A program made the position numbers and the translations under genes. Positions 13,114 through 15,394 of a stretch of 15,394 bases of DNA are shown here, one piece after another. The stretch covers positions 110,230 through 125,623 of the forward strand of contig DKUL01000086.1 in assembly GCA_002490665.1 (NCBI GenBank), given 5' to 3'. Source of the stretch: Lachnospiraceae bacterium UBA7205 (GTDB taxonomy: Bacteria > Bacillota > Clostridia > Lachnospirales > Lachnospiraceae). Below the pieces are notes generated by a model. The model searched no databases and was not told the origin of the DNA. It saw only the letters and a list, made by a program, of their open reading frames with translations. Within the stretch, counting starts at the first letter, position 1. Every line of letters begins with the position of its first letter.

Positions 13114-13482
13114 ATGGCTCGTATTGCTGGTGTTGACTTACCAAGAGAAAAACGTGTAGAAATCGGATTGACTTACATCTACGGTATTGGCAGAGTAAGT
13201 TCAAACAAAATCCTTGAGAAGGCAGGTGTAAATCCTGATGTCCGTGTCAGGGATTTGACAGATGACGACGTTAAGAAGATTAGCGCTGTCATCGATGAAG
13301 AGTACATGGTTGAGGGTGACCTCAGGCGTGAAATTGCTTTAAATATTAAGAGACTGCAGGAGATTGGATGCTATCGTGGTATCCGTCACAGAAAGGGACT
13401 TCCTGTTCGTGGCCAGAAGACAAAGACCAATGCAAGAACAAGAAAGGGTCCTAAGCGGACAGTAGCAAACAAGAAGAAATAG
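13114..13482 (+). CDS. rpsM: 30S ribosomal protein S13 (uS13)
   Basis: 122 residues from ATG 13114. GGAGG at 13101-13105 is 8 nt upstream, and S13 proteins begin MARIAGVDLPREKRVEIGLTYIYGIG-like as here. An in-frame GTG at 13063 would add 17 non-conserved residues encoded inside a hairpin and is rejected. S13 is in the head of the small subunit, contacts the P-site tRNA and forms bridges with L5. The C-terminal RGIRHRKGLPVRGQKTKTNARTRKG signature is complete. Confidence 0.98.
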   Translation: MARIAGVDLPREKRVEIGLTYIYGIGRVSSNKILEKAGVNPDVRVRDLTDDDVKKISAVIDEEYMVEGDLRREIALNIKRLQEIGCYRGIRHRKGLPVRGQKTKTNARTRKGPKRTVANKKK

Positions 13483-13483
13483 T

Positions 13484-13499
13484 TTCAGCCTGGGCTGAA
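13484..13499 (+). other. Small hairpin after rpsM
   Basis: TTCAGCC (13484-13490) is complementary to GGCTGAA (13493-13499) with two central bases, directly behind the rpsM stop at 13482. No T-run follows. The rest of the 97-nt gap before rpsK shows only a 5-bp CCATG/CATGG pairing. It may reduce ribosome read-on or protect the 3' end. Confidence 0.45.
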
Positions 13500-13579
13500 T
13501 GGGTTGCAGATATGAAGTCCATGATTTTATATTTGCATGGGGAACAATAAGTTTGATTGAGAAAGTAGGTTAGTTTAAA

Positions 13580-13975
13580 ATGGCTAAAAAGGTTGCAAAA
13601 AAAGTAACAAAAAAGCGTGTAAAGAAAAACGTTGAACGCGGACAGGCACATATCCAGTCATCTTTTAACAACACAATTGTTACATTGACTGACAATGAGG
13701 GTAACGCTCTTTCATGGGCAAGTGCAGGTGGTCTGGGATTTAGAGGTTCAAAGAAATCTACTCCGTATGCTGCTCAGATGGCAGCTGAAACAGCTACGAA
13801 AGCGGCTTTAGTACATGGCTTAAAATCTGTAGATGTTATGGTTAAAGGTCCTGGTTCAGGCAGGGAGGCTGCTATTCGTGCACTTCAGGCATGTGGTCTT
13901 GAAGTGACAAGCATCAAAGATGTGACTCCTGTTCCACATAACGGATGCCGCCCGCCCAAGCGTCGTAGAGTCTAG
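13580..13975 (+). CDS. rpsK: 30S ribosomal protein S11 (uS11)
   Basis: 131 residues, normal. S11 lies on the platform of the small subunit near the E site and mRNA exit. The lysine-rich N-terminus (KKVAKKVTKKRVKKNV) is followed by the family sequences GQAHIQSSFNNTIVTLTD, SWASAGGLGFRGSKKSTPYAAQ and the C-terminal HNGCRPPKRRRV. The ribosome-binding site AAGTAGGT (13563-13570, 9 nt from the ATG) has one mismatch to AAGGAGGT, weaker than most genes here. It is followed by an 84-nt spacer with a hairpin before rpsD. Confidence 0.98.
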   Translation: MAKKVAKKVTKKRVKKNVERGQAHIQSSFNNTIVTLTDNEGNALSWASAGGLGFRGSKKSTPYAAQMAAETATKAALVHGLKSVDVMVKGPGSGREAAIRALQACGLEVTSIKDVTPVPHNGCRPPKRRRV

Positions 13976-14006
13976 TGTTGGTACACTGGCGTATAGTAAA
14001 AGCACG

Positions 14007-14039
14007 TATGCACCAAAACCATACTGTTTTGTGTGCATA
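14007..14039 (+). promoter_or_regulatory. Hairpin just before the rpsD ribosome-binding site
   Basis: TATGCAC (14007-14013) pairs with GTGCATA (14033-14039) and CAAAAC (14014-14019) with GTTTTG (14026-14031). This makes 13 pairs with one bulged T (14032) and a 6-base loop, CATACT. It ends 5 nt before AGGAGG (14045-14050) of rpsD. S4 is a known autogenous repressor in E. coli and B. subtilis, so a stem here is a reasonable candidate for its target, but nothing in the sequence proves it. Confidence 0.65.
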
Positions 14040-14059
14040 AATTTAGGAGGATAAAAAAT

Positions 14060-14653
14060 ATGGCAGTGAATAGAGTTCCTGTACTTAAAAGATGCAGATC
14101 TCTTGATTTGGATCCTGTATTCTTAGGATATGATAAAAAGTCTAAGAGAAAGTCTCCGAGAGCAGGCAAAAAGATGAGTGAGTATGGTCTGCAGCTTAGA
14201 GAGAAGCAGAAAGCAAAATTCATTTATGGTGTGCTTGAGAAGCCTTTCCGCAACTACTATGAGAAGGCAGACAGGATGAAAGGCATGACAGGTGAGAACC
14301 TGATGGTTCTTCTTGAGAGAAGACTGGACAATGTTATTTTCAGAATGGGGTTTGCCAGAACGAGAAAAGAAGCGAGACAGGTTGTTGGTCATAAGCACGT
14401 ACTGGTAAATGGGAAAAGTGTAAATGTACCATCATATTTAATCAGCGCCGGCGATGTCATTGAAATCAGGGAGAAGTCCAAGGGACTGCAGAGATACAAG
14501 GATATCGCAGAGGTTACAAACGGCAGGCTCGTTCCGGAATGGATGGATGTTGATCAGGAGAACTTCAAAGGTACAATCAAAGAGATTCCTTCAAGAGAAG
14601 TAATAGATGTTCCTGTAGATGAGATGCTTATCGTCGAGTTGTATTCTAAGTAA
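14060..14653 (+). CDS. rpsD: 30S ribosomal protein S4, zinc-free form (uS4)
   Basis: 197 residues from ATG 14060, with AGGAGG at 14045-14050, 9 nt upstream. An in-frame GTG at 14033 lies within the preceding hairpin and is rejected. S4 is a primary 16S rRNA-binding protein, part of the mRNA entry site, and often a translational repressor. The N-terminus MAVNRVPVLKRCRSLDLDP has a single cysteine, so this is the zinc-free (C-) form. The S4 RNA-binding domain is visible in MVLLERRLDNVIFRMGFARTR-like sequence and in HKHVLVNGKSVNVPSYLISAGD. Clustering with rpsK and rpoA matches clostridia and proteobacteria rather than Bacillus. Confidence 0.97.
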   Translation: MAVNRVPVLKRCRSLDLDPVFLGYDKKSKRKSPRAGKKMSEYGLQLREKQKAKFIYGVLEKPFRNYYEKADRMKGMTGENLMVLLERRLDNVIFRMGFARTRKEARQVVGHKHVLVNGKSVNVPSYLISAGDVIEIREKSKGLQRYKDIAEVTNGRLVPEWMDVDQENFKGTIKEIPSREVIDVPVDEMLIVELYSK

Positions 14654-14676
14654 TTTGACGGCGCTGTGCTTTAGGG

Positions 14677-14779
14677 CATGACAGGAATGTGTTCGGGTAT
14701 GTCATGAAGTGCATATAGGCAGAAAAGAAGAATTTGACAGTAGGAAGTGCACGTTTGTGTACTTTCTATTGTTGCACTT
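14677..14779 (+). promoter_or_regulatory. Hairpins with alternative pairings between rpsD and rpoA
   Basis: The 159-nt gap holds CATGACA (14677-14683) pairing with TGTCATG (14700-14706) around 16 nt. It also holds AGGAAGTGCAC (14742-14752) pairing with GTGTACTTTCT (14757-14767) around GTTT: 11 pairs including two G-U. AAGTGCA occurs twice, at 14707-14713 and 14745-14751, and both copies are complementary to TGCACTT at 14773-14779, so alternative folds are possible. A TTGACA at 14734-14739 has only a poor -10 (TGTACT, 14758-14763, 18-nt spacer). Possible attenuation of rpoA; unproven. Confidence 0.5.
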
Positions 14780-14812
14780 TATCATCACATTCATAAAAGG
14801 AGGGTATTTACA

Positions 14813-15394
14813 GTGTTGGCATTTGATTTTGACAGTCCAAATATTGAAGTGGCAGAAATCTCTGAAGACAAAAGGTATGGTAAATTTATAGTAGAGCCTT
14901 TGGAGAGAGGATACGGGATTACACTGGGTAATTCTCTTAGAAGAATTATGCTTGCTTCCTTACCCGGTGCAGCTGTAAGCCAGGTAAAAATCGATGGTGT
15001 GTTACACGAGTTCAGCTCGATCCCGGGCGTGAAGGAAGATGTGACGGAAATCATCATGAACCTGAAAAGCCTGGCAATCAAAAACAGCTGCGAAACTGAT
15101 GAAGTAAAAAAGGCAATTATCGATTTCGAAGGTGAAGGTGTTGTCAGGGCGTCGGATATTCAGGTTGATCAGGACATAGAGATCATGAATCCAGATCAGG
15201 TGATCGCTACACTAAACGGCAGCAAAGACAGCAAGCTTTACATGGAAATAATCATTACAAAGGGTAGGGGCTATATCAGCGCAGATAAGAATAAGAGCGA
15301 GGATTTGCCAATCGGTGTCATAGCAGTGGATTCCATATACACTCCTGTAGAAAGAGTAAATGTTACCGTAGAAAATACCCGTGTAGGTCAGATT
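14813..15394 (+). CDS. rpoA: DNA-directed RNA polymerase subunit alpha, 3' end outside window
   Basis: First 194 residues visible; the frame is open to the last base, so it is cut only by the window. Alpha nucleates assembly of RNA polymerase as a dimer. The N-terminal domain landmarks are present: VEPLERGYGITLGNSLRRI (from about residue 28), LPGAAVSQVKIDGVLHEFSSI, GVKEDVTEIIMNLKSL and, near the cut, YTPVERVNVTVENTRVGQ. The C-terminal DNA-binding domain lies beyond the window. The start is GTG 14813, with AGGAGG at 14798-14803, 9 nt upstream; the adjacent TTG at 14816 is a less likely alternative. rplQ would be expected next. Confidence 0.97.
   Translation, partial: MLAFDFDSPNIEVAEISEDKRYGKFIVEPLERGYGITLGNSLRRIMLASLPGAAVSQVKIDGVLHEFSSIPGVKEDVTEIIMNLKSLAIKNSCETDEVKKAIIDFEGEGVVRASDIQVDQDIEIMNPDQVIATLNGSKDSKLYMEIIITKGRGYISADKNKSEDLPIGVIAVDSIYTPVERVNVTVENTRVGQI

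Noticed and set aside
14709..14891. 60-codon open frame on the + strand starting with GTG before rpoA
   Set aside because: No ribosome-binding site, runs through the rpoA start in another frame, no motif.
1..15394. Mobile elements, CRISPR arrays, tRNA or rRNA genes
   Set aside because: No transposase, integrase, regular spaced repeats, or tRNA/rRNA-like sequence was seen on either strand; gene order is the conserved ribosomal one throughout.

Overview
The window is one strand-uniform block of ribosomal-protein genes: the S10, spc and alpha clusters fused in the canonical bacterial order, with secY, adk, map and infA in the usual place. It is chromosomal housekeeping DNA. It resembles a clostridial Firmicute, probably of the Lachnospiraceae. 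The grounds are near-perfect AGGAGG ribosome-binding sites, zinc-ribbon S14 and L36, a zinc-type adenylate kinase, a small KOW-domain gene between map and infA, and rpsD kept inside the alpha cluster, whereas Bacillus keeps it elsewhere. The family assignment is inferred from recalled protein sequences, not from a search.

Layout. Positions 1-4926 hold the rest of the S10 cluster: rplC (5' end cut off by the window), rplD, rplW, rplB, rpsS, rplV, rpsC, rplP, rpmC, rpsQ. Positions 4971-10497 hold the spc cluster: rplN, rplX, rplE, rpsN (zinc type), rpsH, rplF, rplR, rpsE, rpmD, rplO, secY. Positions 10637-12599 hold adk, map, a KOW-domain gene and infA. Positions 12686-15394 hold rpmJ, rpsM, rpsK, rpsD and the 5' part of rpoA (3' end cut off by the window). 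Every gene is on the + strand. Most are 10-20 nt apart, and four pairs share the stop/start overlap TAATG.

The proteins build both ribosomal subunits, start translation (IF1), mature nascent proteins (methionine aminopeptidase), export membrane and secreted proteins (SecY), supply ADP/ATP balance (Adk) and transcribe genes (RNA polymerase alpha). The whole block would scale with growth rate.

I found no novel multi-gene system. What stands out lies between genes. There is a near-consensus extended -10 promoter before rpmJ. A 314-nt gap between rpmJ and rpsM contains a series of hairpins, two of which compete for the same bases. Structured spacers precede rpsS, rpsH, rplF, adk, map, rpsD and rpoA; the one after secY is a perfect 21-bp inverted repeat. 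They are candidates for mRNA processing, attenuation or autogenous control by ribosomal proteins. All pairings were found by eye, without folding energies or covariation.
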